Assembly: GCA_030411725.1 (NCBI GenBank)
Contig: MU839831.1
Span: 1,302,001-1,366,000, forward strand
Direction: 5' to 3'
Source of the DNA: Echria macrotheca
Taxonomy: Eukaryota > Ascomycota > Sordariomycetes > Sordariales > Schizotheciaceae
DNA length: 64,000 nt
Part shown: one piece after another, positions 23,008 through 33,171 of the stretch
Layout of the letters: each line of letters opens with the position of its first letter
How positions within the stretch are numbered: position 1 is the first letter of the stretch
Made by a program: the position numbers and the translations under genes
The notes under the pieces: generated by a model
What the model saw: the letters and a program-made list of their open reading frames with translations, nothing else
Database searches by the model: none
Told to the model about the DNA's origin: nothing

Positions 23008-23399
23008 ATGGCCAGTGAACAACAACAAGCACCTTCGTGCCCGGCTTCTAGAGGCAACGCAATGCAATTCATCCAAGAAGTCCAGGCAAGTGAAACCCAT
23101 TCACAGCGGAAATCACTTCCGAAGAATCTGACCGCTTCCGTCAGGCGCGCTTTGCCACCCAGCCCGAGTTCTACCAACGCTTCTTACAAGCCTTTACCGA
23201 AATCTACTCGCCCGGGAACGAGCCCAAGACAGCCGAGGAAGGTGCACGCGTGGTGCAAGAAAAGATGGGAGACATTTTCGTAAACGACAAGGATCTCCTC
23301 GAGAAATTCCAGTCCTTCCTTCCTCACAACCAGCAGGAAACCGTCCGCAACAAGACCCAGGATCTCGCCGCCGAGCTCGATGCCGAAGAGGTGGACTAA
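23008..23399 (+). CDS. Lone Sin3-type PAH domain protein, frame broken
   Basis: Two coding segments make one PAH (paired amphipathic helix) domain. The first (23008-23089) gives a short leader and helix 1 (AMQFIQEVQ). The second (23107-23399) gives the rest: FYQRFLQAFTEIY, an insert, VVQEKMGDIF, DLLEKFQSFLP, then an acidic tail. This is the F/Y-L, V-Y-x-x-F-L, V-x-x-L-F, F-x-x-FLP pattern of Sin3 corepressor PAH repeats. The two segments lie in different frames. A GT...AG segment of only 17 nt (23090-23106) would join them in frame to give 124 aa, far shorter than normal introns. Alternatives are a frameshift or a 5' intron I could not identify. If expressed, it would be a single-PAH nuclear adaptor or a competitor of Sin3. 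Confidence 0.6.
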
Positions 23400-23453
23400 A
23401 TATCGCTCGGTAGCCAATTACAGGACCATTGGATATACTGCCTGTACCTACTA

Positions 23454-25382
23454 CTACGGTAGACTAAGATACAATCCTTTCAACCTCTCGTAATTCACCG
23501 TTCCCAGCCCCGTAACCGGATCCCACCCCTCAGCCGCGTAGAACGCATGCTCCACCCCGCACCCGTGGTTGCTCCCCTCGGTGACGTCGTTCATGACGTG
23601 CGGGTTAGCATACAGCACGGGATTCAGAAAGCCCACGGGCCCCTTACCCGCCCGCAGCCTCGCATCGTTGACTAGCGCGATAACCGAGGCGAACACGGGC
23701 GTCGACGCCGACGTGCCAAACACGGTAGTCACATTGCCATCGATGACGGTGACGAAATTCGCCGCGTGGGCGGCCACGTCGGGCACGCCGCGCCCGAGCG
23801 GGTTGAAGCGGTCCGCGACGGGGGCCAGCGCGCCTCCCTGGGCGGCGAGGTATCGGCGCGTGGCGTCCCGCTGGTATTCGGGAGCCGGGAAGACGCGGCT
23901 GAACCCGCCGCCGGACGAGCTCGTCAGGTTGAGCGCCGAGAGGCGGCGGTAGGCGACCTCGCGGTCTGACCAGGACGAGTTGGTCGACGGGAGCTTGGTC
24001 CCGCCGACCGAGGTGACGTAGGGGCAGACGGCGGGCGAGGTCGGTCCGAAGGCGCCCTGCGAGGTCGAGTGGTTGGGCTCGCCCGTGGCAGGGTCGACGC
24101 AGGTGCAGTCCTGGCCCGCCGCGCCACAGTCGGCCGAGGCTACGATCACGCTGACGCCTTGGAGGCCGAGCTTGAGGAACTGCAGGCACTGGCGGCGCAG
24201 GTAGGCTGGGGGGAGGGCGGCCTCGTCCCACGCGTACGAGAGGGAGACGACCTTGGCGGGCTTCAGGGTGCCGCAGTCCGAGCTGTTGTAGCCGCCAGGC
24301 ACGGGGTCGGGGTACGTGCCGTCGATGGTGGCGTTGAGCGCGTTGCAGTAGTGCTCGTCGAAAGCGGCAAGGAGGGTGTTGAAGTTTCCCTGTGCGGAAA
24401 TGTCTCCGACCTGGTAGTTGGTCACGGGTTGCGGTGCCGTCAGCGTCATGGTGTATTCGAAGTCGAGATCGGCCTCGGCATTAAGGGGGAATGCTTGGAA
24501 ACGGTCCTGCCAGTACCCGCCGTCCACGGGGGCCATGATGGGCCGAGATCCCTTGAGCTGAGGGGCAAACATGGTGAAGAAGCCATCGAGGTCTCCAGGG
24601 AGCCACGAGACCCATGCTTGCTGGTAGACGCCGAATGTGTTGTTGGGGTGGCTAGCGTTGTTGGTTGGAATCTTGTACATCTTGCGCAGGCAGTCGGGCG
24701 TCATGAAGCGAGAACACTGATCCCCGGCTGCTTGACGACGTGCAGCCGCGGCGCGGGCTCGGGCATGACCTGCCAGTTTTGGGGAAGCGGCCGACCGGGG
24801 TGCAACTTCGGCAGTCGTGATTTTGGTTCCGAGGCCTAGATGCACCGTCGGGCCAACAAAGTCGATATGACGGCGCAGCGACTCCGGCAAGCTGTACTCC
24901 TCGCATGCGAGATGCACCTGCAGGGACTTTCCTACGCCGCTTTCAAACAGGTAATACCTCGTCTTCAGCAGTGTTTCGGCCTCCTGGACCGTTGTGTTGA
25001 CCGAGACCAGACTGCCGTCGTTGGAACTGCGGATGCGTTGGGGACCAACTCCTGACTCCAGTAGCCAGTCGATGACGGCATGGACAGCTTGCCGGTCGGG
25101 AGAAAACATGTTGATCACATCAGCTGCTGTCCAATACTGGCCGTAGGAAGACGAGCGGGGATCTGACACGCGGAGGAGTTGCTCCTCGGCGGATTCTGCG
25201 TTCCGTGGAACGAGGGCGAAGGTGAGACGTAGAGCCGCCTTGGGGTCCGGGAGGGAGTCGAGTTGTGTCCAGCCCGTCGGGCTCCGCGATCGTCTCTCAT
25301 GGACGCTGTATCGATTCGGAAATAGACCAGAAACGGTAGTAGCCAGTAAGGATCCGAGGAGGAGGGAGTAACCAATGAGCAT
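23454..25382 (-). CDS. Secreted sedolisin (S53) serine-carboxyl protease, tripeptidyl-peptidase type
   Basis: The intronless gene gives 642 aa. The signal peptide is residues 1 to about 19. The prodomain (about 25-190, the pro-kumamolisin fold with SSYGQYWT and FSPD) is followed by a short basic, Ala-rich linker where activation probably occurs. The catalytic domain shows EADLD with Glu303 and Asp307, ASADCGAAG with Asp418 as the oxyanion-hole acid, and FGTSAS with Ser558 as nucleophile. The C-terminal calcium site is seen in NDVTEG and GWDPVTGLG. All hallmark residues are intact, so an active acid protease removing tripeptides or acting as an endopeptidase outside the cell is expected. Seven or more N-glycosylation sites agree with secretion. 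It is tail-to-tail with the PAH gene, only about 50 bp away. Confidence 0.95.
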   Translation of the reverse strand: MLIGYSLLLGSLLATTVSGLFPNRYSVHERRSRSPTGWTQLDSLPDPKAALRLTFALVPRNAESAEEQLLRVSDPRSSSYGQYWTAADVINMFSPDRQAVHAVIDWLLESGVGPQRIRSSNDGSLVSVNTTVQEAETLLKTRYYLFESGVGKSLQVHLACEEYSLPESLRRHIDFVGPTVHLGLGTKITTAEVAPRSAASPKLAGHARARAAAARRQAAGDQCSRFMTPDCLRKMYKIPTNNASHPNNTFGVYQQAWVSWLPGDLDGFFTMFAPQLKGSRPIMAPVDGGYWQDRFQAFPLNAEADLDFEYTMTLTAPQPVTNYQVGDISAQGNFNTLLAAFDEHYCNALNATIDGTYPDPVPGGYNSSDCGTLKPAKVVSLSYAWDEAALPPAYLRRQCLQFLKLGLQGVSVIVASADCGAAGQDCTCVDPATGEPNHSTSQGAFGPTSPAVCPYVTSVGGTKLPSTNSSWSDREVAYRRLSALNLTSSSGGGFSRVFPAPEYQRDATRRYLAAQGGALAPVADRFNPLGRGVPDVAAHAANFVTVIDGNVTTVFGTSASTPVFASVIALVNDARLRAGKGPVGFLNPVLYANPHVMNDVTEGSNHGCGVEHAFYAAEGWDPVTGLGTVNYERLKGLYLSLP

Positions 25383-26926
25383 GTTTGCGAGATTAAACGG
25401 TTTTTACCGAATAAGTGGAATCAACTTGGTTGGGCTACTTCAAGTTGTATAGCACATCCATCTAAGCGCATCCTCTACTTGCCCCTACTTTTATACTTGC
25501 TTGGATTTGTCAATATGCACCCTAACTCGTTAGAACTTTTCAACCGTCCGATGCGATACAAGTTATGCACCCCAGAACTTGGCGTCGGGGATGCTGATGA
25601 CAGTTCAAATCCCATATCCTTCACCCGCGCGCTACGCCTCGAGCCTGCAGGTACTTCTGGTGTAACAGAGTCCTTCCGCGGCGGGAATGACTCGGGATAC
25701 CACCCTGGTGCCTGCCAAGTCCCCAAGACTTTTCACCGAATATCGTTCGATTCGCTCCCACTTTGGGTATACATTTTTTTCTATATCTCCCAAAAAGTAC
25801 ATGTATTGCGGTCTTCTGACCCCGTTGTCTCGTCCGGACAGTTGATTGGCTTTCTTCCATTACACGAGGCATACTACCTTAGGTCGCTTCCTGCAGTGTC
25901 ACAATCCGAAAGAGTCCGAACAGGACTAAAACGCCCAACTTGTATAAAGTGGGGTTCTTATGTGCTATTTAGACATCGTTTACTCTAGGAAAGCACGGAT
26001 CGTACCTTTGGAGAGTCGTCTGACGGCGCCCAAGAGTCGGCTGGCTTGTAAAATTGCCTTGGTACATCAGGGCCAGCGAGAGAGTCTAACGCCGCGTTCA
26101 GGATGAACCAAAATACTAGCCACGAGCCTCGGTAGCACTTAGATGTGAAAGGCCGATGATATGGAAAACTACGCAGGTGGGACGAGGAACGTGTCGAATC
26201 CTACCCATGATATCTGCCTTGCCTCAGGTAGCTCGACGCCTTAATTTGATTACTACGGAAGACACGGAATTTTTGGATTTAATCGACCGACCGCCGCCAA
26301 CCTGCGCCAATATTTCATGCACAATGTGGTGATACAAGGTCCTTTAGGTGGTAGACATACAACACCAACATAGATGTAACCAACACCTTCAGCCGCCGTT
26401 CTCTGCTTCAATGTTGTCATGCAGGTCAGCACATAGACACCAATCAACGACTGAGCCTAGCTCTCATTAATCTATCTGTAAGCGCCCTGACGCTGCCTTG
26501 GATTGAACATCAGCTGATATTGCAACATCGGCCGATGTCCGGTCTACAGGTAATCCTACCTAGACAATGTGTGCCATCCGCGCCTAACTAATCTCATCTA
26601 AATCCGATTCTCACCGAAGAACATGTGCCGTACCGCAACACTGCGTCTCAAGGTCCAGTCAATGTTTGCGCCGGCCGTGTTGACACCGTGTGATTCCATC
26701 GTATCATGGGTCTACTCGGTGTGATAGAGTCTCGAAAATCTCTCGGGGGATCAGGATACACCTCAAGAGAAGACTAATGGGGTGTGGAGTGCGAAGGATG
26801 AGATCAAATGGACCAGTAGGTGGCGTAGATAGGTACTTAAACCCCCCGAAGACCCACGATCTCGGGCCACTGGGCCTACATCAATCAAGACAATCCACAC
26901 AGCATTTCAAAGTCACAGCCGTCAAT
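25383..26926. other. Intergenic, 1.5 kb
   Basis: It contains the promoters of the sedolisin and of the CX3C secreted protein, which diverge from here. No coding frame is supported. Confidence 0.45.
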
Positions 26927-27352
26927 ATGCATTTCTTCACTCTGATTCCCGCTATCCTCGCCAGCGCGGTGCTAGCTGCCCCCTCTGCCGGCACTCTGGA
27001 TACCAAGCGCGCCCTCGATGCCCGTGTAAGTCCTTCTGGCTCACTCCGTATAGCAGCAGCCTTTGCTCTTGTGAATGATACTAACACGCAGTGTTTACCC
27101 AGACCATCGACCCTGTGAGTTTGAACTCCCGAACTTTCCGATGACATGGCTGAGTTATCTGACCTTGATCAGCCTGTTTGCATTGCGGCCTGCACTCTCG
27201 CCTGCCACTTTGACCCGGTCTGCAGCGCCACCTGTATTCTGGTGTGCTCGGCCACCGTGGAGCCAGGAAATGGCGTGACCAACGCCGAGCTGGTCGATGG
27301 AGAGTGGAAATTCGAGACCGTCCCCCTCCCGGCCGGGTCTGGGGCCGCCTGA
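26927..27352 (+). CDS. Small secreted CX3C-type cysteine-rich protein
   Basis: The three-exon gene (26927..27025, 27103..27114, 27173..27352) gives 96 aa; introns are 77 and 58 nt. The middle exon has only 12 nt (T-I-D-P) with a strong GTGAGT donor. The first acceptor is placed at the second AG because the first AG is too close to the CTAAC branch and breaks the frame. Residues 1-18 are a signal peptide (MHFFTLIPAIL, cut after LAA), and a KR pair at about 27 could be a Kex2 site. The mature part has six cysteines spaced 3-3-5-3-3, then a Glu-rich tail without cysteines. No family is recognised. It is a plausible effector or cell-surface peptide. Confidence 0.74.
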
Positions 27353-29156
27353 GATTGGTTCGGGATGAGGGCCTTGGAGGTGGCCACGGGCTGCTACTGT
27401 TCTATGCTTTTTTTTCTTTCTGGCTTTGATTGCTTCGCTCATTCACTGCCCATTCTAACGAGTTTTTGAGTTCACCGTGCGCTTTGTGGGTAGTGAATGA
27501 AAAAGTCTCCTAGGAATTGAACACATTAAGCTGGGCGAGTTACTGCCCGGACATGATAAGGCTTGATATCTGTGGTAGTTGCCTCCTAGCGAGGCTCTGG
27601 CAAGCGCTCCTTATCTTATTTATTTAAAATGCGTATCATTTTAACGCCATTGCTGGCGAGTGAAAATTTGACGGCCTTACCACTCTTGTCAGTATCCTCG
27701 ATGTAATGGGCTGAGGCCGGTGGCGGCCTCGGCAACCCTCGGCTGTGCTATGAGGTGAGCTTAGCCCATTGCACTCGAAGGCGTGAACTAAGGAATAGGT
27801 ACGCGGTTTGGATCTTCATAGAGCATCTTGTTAGTATAGTTCGTTCAGTAGATGATGCATAAACGCTTACTCTTCAGTTGCGTTAGCCCAACCTACGAGT
27901 ACCTGGTACCTGATGCAAAATGGTTAGGATGGTAGGCAGCTAAAGATGGTTATTAACTGCACTGTAGTCGGGTGTAGCTGAATCTAGGACAAAGCCGCAC
28001 CACTGGGGCCTGGCTTGAGGCGTTTGAATGCAAACCTCATCAGCGAGTTCCAAACACTTGGACTGACCCGTCCGGTTGCGCCATCCTGCTCGATCCCATC
28101 TAGCCGACGTTCGTCAGGGGTAAGAATCTGTGTTGAGAGCTTGGGCATGCAGGAGAAAGTGGATAAAGTCATCGTATGCGATGTCGTCTTGGAGCCCAAG
28201 GGTTGAAAGAAGAGAAACTGGCGACGTGAAGTTAATATACGATGAAGAAGGAAGCTCAGAAGTCACGAACAGATGGCGTGCTTGAAAAAGTCATATCCGC
28301 GGGATGTTTATATCGCCTCATATGCTACCACGTGACTCAATGGGTAGCCCTGAAGCAGCCCGAGTACGTTGAGGAACTGCTGGCGAACTGCTTCAACCTT
28401 GGGAGACTTCGACTCCCAGCGCAATTCAACCCCCTTTCACAGTCGGTTTCGTTCTTTTTATTGGTTTGTGGAGTACACCAGCATCTAGTTGGTACCAGTA
28501 ATGCCCATATCCCCGAATAAGGCAATTAGGTACCTTTGCAGTTATGCTATCTTTCCCTCGCTATTTTCTTGAAGAGTGCTGGCTGCTGGGCGGCATTATA
28601 TTAGGCCACTGATAAGAGGGTACCGCATAAGTAAACGTGGGCGAATAGTTAAGTTACAATGTCCTCGCGGAAAGCTATAAGCTGGAGGATGTAAGTAAGA
28701 AGTTCTTGACATACCTTAAGAATAAGTTAGATGTGGTGAATTAATCTGTAGGTCCATTTGCCTATCGTGTGATGTACGTGTACGTGGAGGGAAGGGTTCT
28801 TAGGACCTGGAGCATGCCCGACAACAAAATAAATTGAGGAGTTTTATCTAGCTAGGTGCTTCAACAAGCCTTAATTAGAGGATCTGCCCTGAGAACCTTT
28901 AAATTCGTCTAGTTACCTAGCCACTCGCTTTCAGCAGGTATAACTTCCCCTAGAATCTGCGTACACCGTATTATGAAATGGATGGCTCCTATCATGTCCC
29001 GTTCTTATCAAGAGAAAACTTATACGAGCGGAATTCCTGCCGACGAGGTATGCAGCTCGCACCTCTGTACTCAGTAAGAAGGTGCTGCTAACGAGCGGGC
29101 GAAGTCCGCAAAAAGAAAAAAAAAAGCAAAACATTTAGGAAAATATATATAGATCC
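27353..29156. other. Gene-poor stretch, 1.8 kb
   Basis: No supported gene. Only frames below about 95 codons and AT-rich intergenic sequence with TAGGTA/TACCTA motifs are seen. Confidence 0.45.
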
Positions 29157-29358
29157 TGTCACGATCACGGAATCCAGAGCGTGGCTGCAGAAGATCCAGC
29201 AAAATAGTAGAATTCCAAGCTGGAGAGAAAAGGAGAAAGGAAAATCCAGAAGGGATTTTCCTTCGATCTATCTAAGGCATGTGCGGTGGGGCGGGGTTGC
29301 GCCACACCGCCTTCGGCAGAATCGGGTCACGTGAGTGGTCGAGGACCACGCCGTGACA
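29157..29358. mobile_element. Solo LTR with 5-bp target duplication
   Basis: A 202-bp block begins TGTCACG and ends CGTGACA, the inverted TG...CA ends typical of LTR retrotransposons. It is flanked on both sides by GATCC (29152-29156 and 29359-29363), a 5-bp target-site duplication. No internal coding region or second LTR lies next to it, so it is a solo LTR left by recombination between two LTRs. The superfamily (Gypsy or Copia) cannot be told from the LTR alone. Confidence 0.75.
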
Positions 29359-29400
29359 GATCCTCAAATCTACCTAGGTAGGTATATGACCGGTGCCAGG

Positions 29401-29580
29401 TGTCACGATTGGTGGAAGGAAGAGCGTGGCTGCAAGATCTTTTGCAGGATTTCCAACAAAAAGAGTCGAGTTCCAAGTTGAGGAATAAATTGGGGAAATC
29501 CGAAAGATTTTCGACTTGTATATAACGATACGCGGTGTGATAATAGAGTCACACCGCCTCAGCAGAATCTGGATCCGCAT
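29401..29580. mobile_element. Truncated, diverged relative of the solo LTR
   Basis: It starts with TGTCACGATT and shares blocks in the same order with the element at 29157: AGAGCGTGGCTGC, GATTTTC, ACACCGCCT and AGCAGAATC. The 3' end lacks CGTGACA, so this copy is truncated or decayed. It lies 42 bp after the first copy in the same direction. Confidence 0.5.
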
Positions 29581-31592
29581 GCAAAAGAAGTGGAGTTAGG
29601 CCGACACTTGTCCCGTACCGGAGGTAAGCATCCAAACAATTCAACATTTCCCTTTTCGGATTAGTCATTTGAAAACCTCGGGCACCTGGTGTTGTGCAAT
29701 TTGCCGAGGCATCCACCCAGGCACCCAGTCACGCAGCCTCGCACAAGATCCCGGCTCGCGCGCGTGCAACCAACCCGCTCGGCCCGGTTTTCTGGTCAGG
29801 GGTGGTTGTGGAGTCCCTAGAGCCCCCTTGCCTTCCTGAGTCCCCGATCGAAAAAAAAATAAAAATATGTTTCCCGGGATATAGAGCTGATTCCTCGACG
29901 ACAAAGATGGTCCGTAGCCGTCAGTTCAAGTAGTGAAGTCAGGCGGGGTGGTGGGAAGTGGTGAGAATCCCCTCCCAACATCTTTCCATCGAGGGCCTGA
30001 CAGCCTTGTCATTTTGCTCGGGACGGCATCCAAGAAAAAACTGAATCAAGGCTCATTAAAGCCGAACCGCCTTTTCTGCATAAAAACCTGGTCACCTTAC
30101 TTGATATGGTTAGCTGCCAATGCCGGAGTTCCAGTGGGTTGTATCTGTAGGTAGAGTGTGAATTTCCGGGGCGAGTGAAGACAAATCCAAGCCATCAACG
30201 TGGGCGGGTGGAGGATGTACCTAGTTGCCTCGCTGAGTTGCGCCTTTGGACGCAATACCGGCCAGGAGGTGACCACCGGCAGCAGCGCAGAAGAACTAGC
30301 AAGAGCTGTGAAAGTCATGACAATGTGATGAACAGGTAGGTGCTTGCATGGTGCGTACGGCTAGCTGGTGTTGGTTGGCTTGCTGTCTGCATGTTGACGG
30401 GTACCCACGCTGAGACGAGTGCCGGAAGAGGGCGGGATGGCAGAAGACGACAGACATTCCGGGGGGCGGTCAAGCACGGGTGCAGGGATGTGAGTACTAA
30501 GAATCGGGTATCTAGGGTCTGGAAAATCGCAAGGCGAATCGGGGCTCAAGCCGGCGTAATAACGTATGCTGTGTCATCGGGGAGGCGGAGTTGGTAATGG
30601 GGGCCCTCGATGGAGAAAGAGACGCTCACGCAGGCGTGGCTTTCTGCCGGGGCACGGGTGGTGGCATTGTGTGGACTCGAGGCAAGAAAAGAAAAATGAC
30701 CGGCGAGTCCATCCGGGGCTGGCAAGTGTCCCTCTGGAGGAGCCATACATAAAGCGTCGTGAGCCCCCAGGAAATAGCAACTTCAAAGTCGAACCAAGAA
30801 TCTCCAAGTTCTTACAAACTTCTTCACGATGTCAAACCATACCGCGAACCCCACGCCAGAAAGGTTGTTCCAAAACAGCGATAAGCTCGCGATCACAGTG
30901 GCTTTTAGTGATGAGGGGGGCGGGAAGGGACGTGTGTCACCCCCCATGGCTCGATGGGTGGCCTAAGGACCACATGAGGAGCCGTGGACCCCGTTGCAAA
31001 TGAGTATGTCTACCCAAGTTCGGTTTTATACCACTGCACCAGTGATTCGCAATCAAGTCGGTTTTGAGATCAACAACCTTTCTAATTGCGAAAACCTCGT
31101 GTCATTAGGCGACGGGGTGGTGAACGACACACACCGCAACGGGGTCCATGAAGCGGGGAAGTCAGGTGGGGAGTGATGGAGAATCTGGAGCCGAGGGGAT
31201 GGTTCTTTTGTCGAATCTGGCGCGTTGGGGTATTGAAGGGTGGAAGAAACACAACCAGGAATGCAAAAGTTTCGGTCATGCCAAAAGGAATGCTCTGAAA
31301 GGTGAAGTGGGTGACAATGAAGTGAGTGAGAGTGAAGTGGGTGAGAGTGAAGTGAAGGAAACATGAGTGGGAGACGGAGGAATGAGAGGAGCAGAGAAGA
31401 GGCAAAATTACCTAGGAAGAGATCTCTTGGTTGACGTCACGTGTTGTTGTTGCAGAGGACACAGAGGTCACCTTCTAGGTTTGTGGGAAACAACAACCAA
31501 GCGGGGAAAACGTGGCACGATCTATTTGGAATGTGAAATATGCAACAGCCAAGGTGGCCAAAGCAAGCTCGTCCCCAGTGTATTCCCTCATG
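29581..31592. other. Intergenic, 2 kb
   Basis: No supported gene apart from weak short frames. A 45-codon frame at 30829-30966 has a good pyrimidine-rich leader but no other support. Confidence 0.4.
31301..31360. repeat. 15-bp tandem repeat, 4 copies
   Basis: Four consecutive 15-bp units of the form AGTGAAGTGGGTGAG with one to four changes each. The array length is a multiple of three, but it is not in a supported gene. Confidence 0.7.
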
Positions 31593-32654
31593 TCACCTCC
31601 TCGCGACCCTCCTCTCGGGGTACCGACACTGCTCGTTCTCGGGATATCGACACTGTTCTCTCTGACCCTTTCGAACACATGCCGAGCAGGGTGATTTTCG
31701 ATCGCAATTCTCTTTGTTTCTGGTGCATGTAAGGCAGATACGTCGGCTCTGGCGGACCCTTGTCTCGGGAGGAGGTTTGCTCGGTGGTGTCGTGGGTACT
31801 GCTGGCTGGCGCGCGTTGTTGCTCGTTGTGTTGTGCTCCCGAGGGGAATTTGGCAACGGCTTCCTTCTTTTAGCACCGACAGTCGGATGGCCTGACATCG
31901 GGCGTTTGTGCCTGTACTTGTACTTCGGTCGTGATTGAGGAGGAGGCTTGATATCGGCCACAAGCTCGTCCTCGGAGGGGGGGTCGTCCTCGAAAGCGGA
32001 GGGAGAGGAGGAGTCGTTGGAAGTGGAGGAGGATGAAGAAGCAGGCACGGTGGATGGATGCCTCGCAGGCCGAGCTGCCCATGTTTTGCTGGGCGTTGGG
32101 GGCGGCGCTGAATCGTCGTGCGGTGCTGGCTTGGGTGTCAAGTGCTCGTCTATATCGAAGGTGTCGGGCATCTCAATCGGCGAGGGAGGCACGCTGGATA
32201 GCGGAGATGTGGATGAGGACGAATTGGGGGCCAGTAGGACGCCCAACATATCATCAGCCGACGGTGAAGGGGAGGGGCCGCGAGCGAGGGCACCGAATCC
32301 CGCTGGGTCGGAGGACGGGTGATATTTTATGGCGATACCGTCGCGGGCGAAAAGCTCACGATCCGGAACGCCAAGACAAGGCTGGGCCCAGGCCAGGGTG
32401 CTGGCGTCTGGGTAAGCCGCCAGCAGCTGATTGAGACACGCTGTGTGCTCGTCGACGAAACTTTGGTCGGCGCGCTTGTAGTCGACGACGGCAGCGTGCA
32501 GCCTGTCGCGCATGAGGGTACTGGCTTCGAATCTCCGGCGTTCGATGTCGTCAATTTTCGCCCTGATGGCGGCCATGAACGCCGAGCGCGATGGCTCTGG
32601 GTCCGTGGGAAAAGGAAAACCGCCGGGGGCGGGGGAGGGCGGCGTGTCAGCCAT
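31593..32654 (-). CDS. Zn2Cys6 cluster protein with C-terminal zinc cluster
   Basis: The single-exon gene of 353 aa has its ATG at 32654. The frame is open upstream, but that part is the leader. The N-terminal third is helical with heptad-like spacing (FMAAIRAKIDDIERRRFE, about 28-45), followed by a long Ser/Pro/Asp-rich disordered region. A basic patch (about 255-285) leads to a binuclear zinc cluster near the very end: C-x2-C-x6-C-x5-C-x2-C-x8-C (CLTC to EQC, about 310-337). Zn2Cys6 proteins normally carry the cluster at the N-terminus; here it is C-terminal and followed only by a duplicated QCRYPE motif. It is probably a nuclear DNA-binding regulator. It diverges from the HSPA12-like gene over a 517-bp promoter. 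Confidence 0.85.
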   Translation of the reverse strand: MADTPPSPAPGGFPFPTDPEPSRSAFMAAIRAKIDDIERRRFEASTLMRDRLHAAVVDYKRADQSFVDEHTACLNQLLAAYPDASTLAWAQPCLGVPDRELFARDGIAIKYHPSSDPAGFGALARGPSPSPSADDMLGVLLAPNSSSSTSPLSSVPPSPIEMPDTFDIDEHLTPKPAPHDDSAPPPTPSKTWAARPARHPSTVPASSSSSTSNDSSSPSAFEDDPPSEDELVADIKPPPQSRPKYKYRHKRPMSGHPTVGAKRRKPLPNSPREHNTTSNNARQPAVPTTPPSKPPPETRVRQSRRICLTCTRNKENCDRKSPCSACVRKGQREQCRYPENEQCRYPERRVARR

Positions 32655-33171
32655 TGCTCGGAAGCTCAGTTGTGAACGGCGCCTGGCGGGTCTGGTAATT
32701 GCCCGGGGCACAGAGCCGGCGGGAAATGCCTCTGGGTTACGTGGGCAGGTAGGAGGGAGAACTGACTGCGACGACTGGGGAGGGAAAAAAATTGGAAAGC
32801 ACAATAATATTCTCTCTGTTTCTTTCACTCGGCAGGCAGCCCGGCCGTCAATTTTTGCTGAGGGCGGACAGCCTGCGATCCGCCAAAGTGGCCAGGGGTG
32901 AGGATGCCCTGCAATGCTGGGCAATGCTGGGGTACCCCCGGACGGGAGCCACTAGCCGCGAACCAGTCTCATCACTCTCCGGGGCCTTGGACGCCTCTCT
33001 GCTGCTCGTTTTTTTCCTCCGGGCTCAGGAAGTCTTTCCTCTTACGCTGCTTCCCACTTTGAACTTGTCCTTCCGCAAAGCGCGTTGCAACAAAGCGTCC
33101 GGCATTCCAATTTCACTTTTTCTCCCGGCAGAAACACTTCTTACCCGAGTCTAACCTTCTGCGGCTCCCAA
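32655..33171. promoter_or_regulatory. Shared promoter of Zn2Cys6 gene and Hsp70-like gene
   Basis: The 517-bp gap separates two divergent genes and must hold both promoters. No TATA box is clear. The stretch before 33172 is pyrimidine-rich. Confidence 0.45.

Noticed and set aside
24069..24839. A 256-codon plus-strand frame over the sedolisin
   Set aside because: Antisense shadow of a GC-rich protease exon with intact catalytic residues on the other strand.
30829..30966. A 45-codon ORF with a pyrimidine-rich leader
   Set aside because: No family, no signal peptide and no supporting neighbour; random ORFs of this size are frequent.
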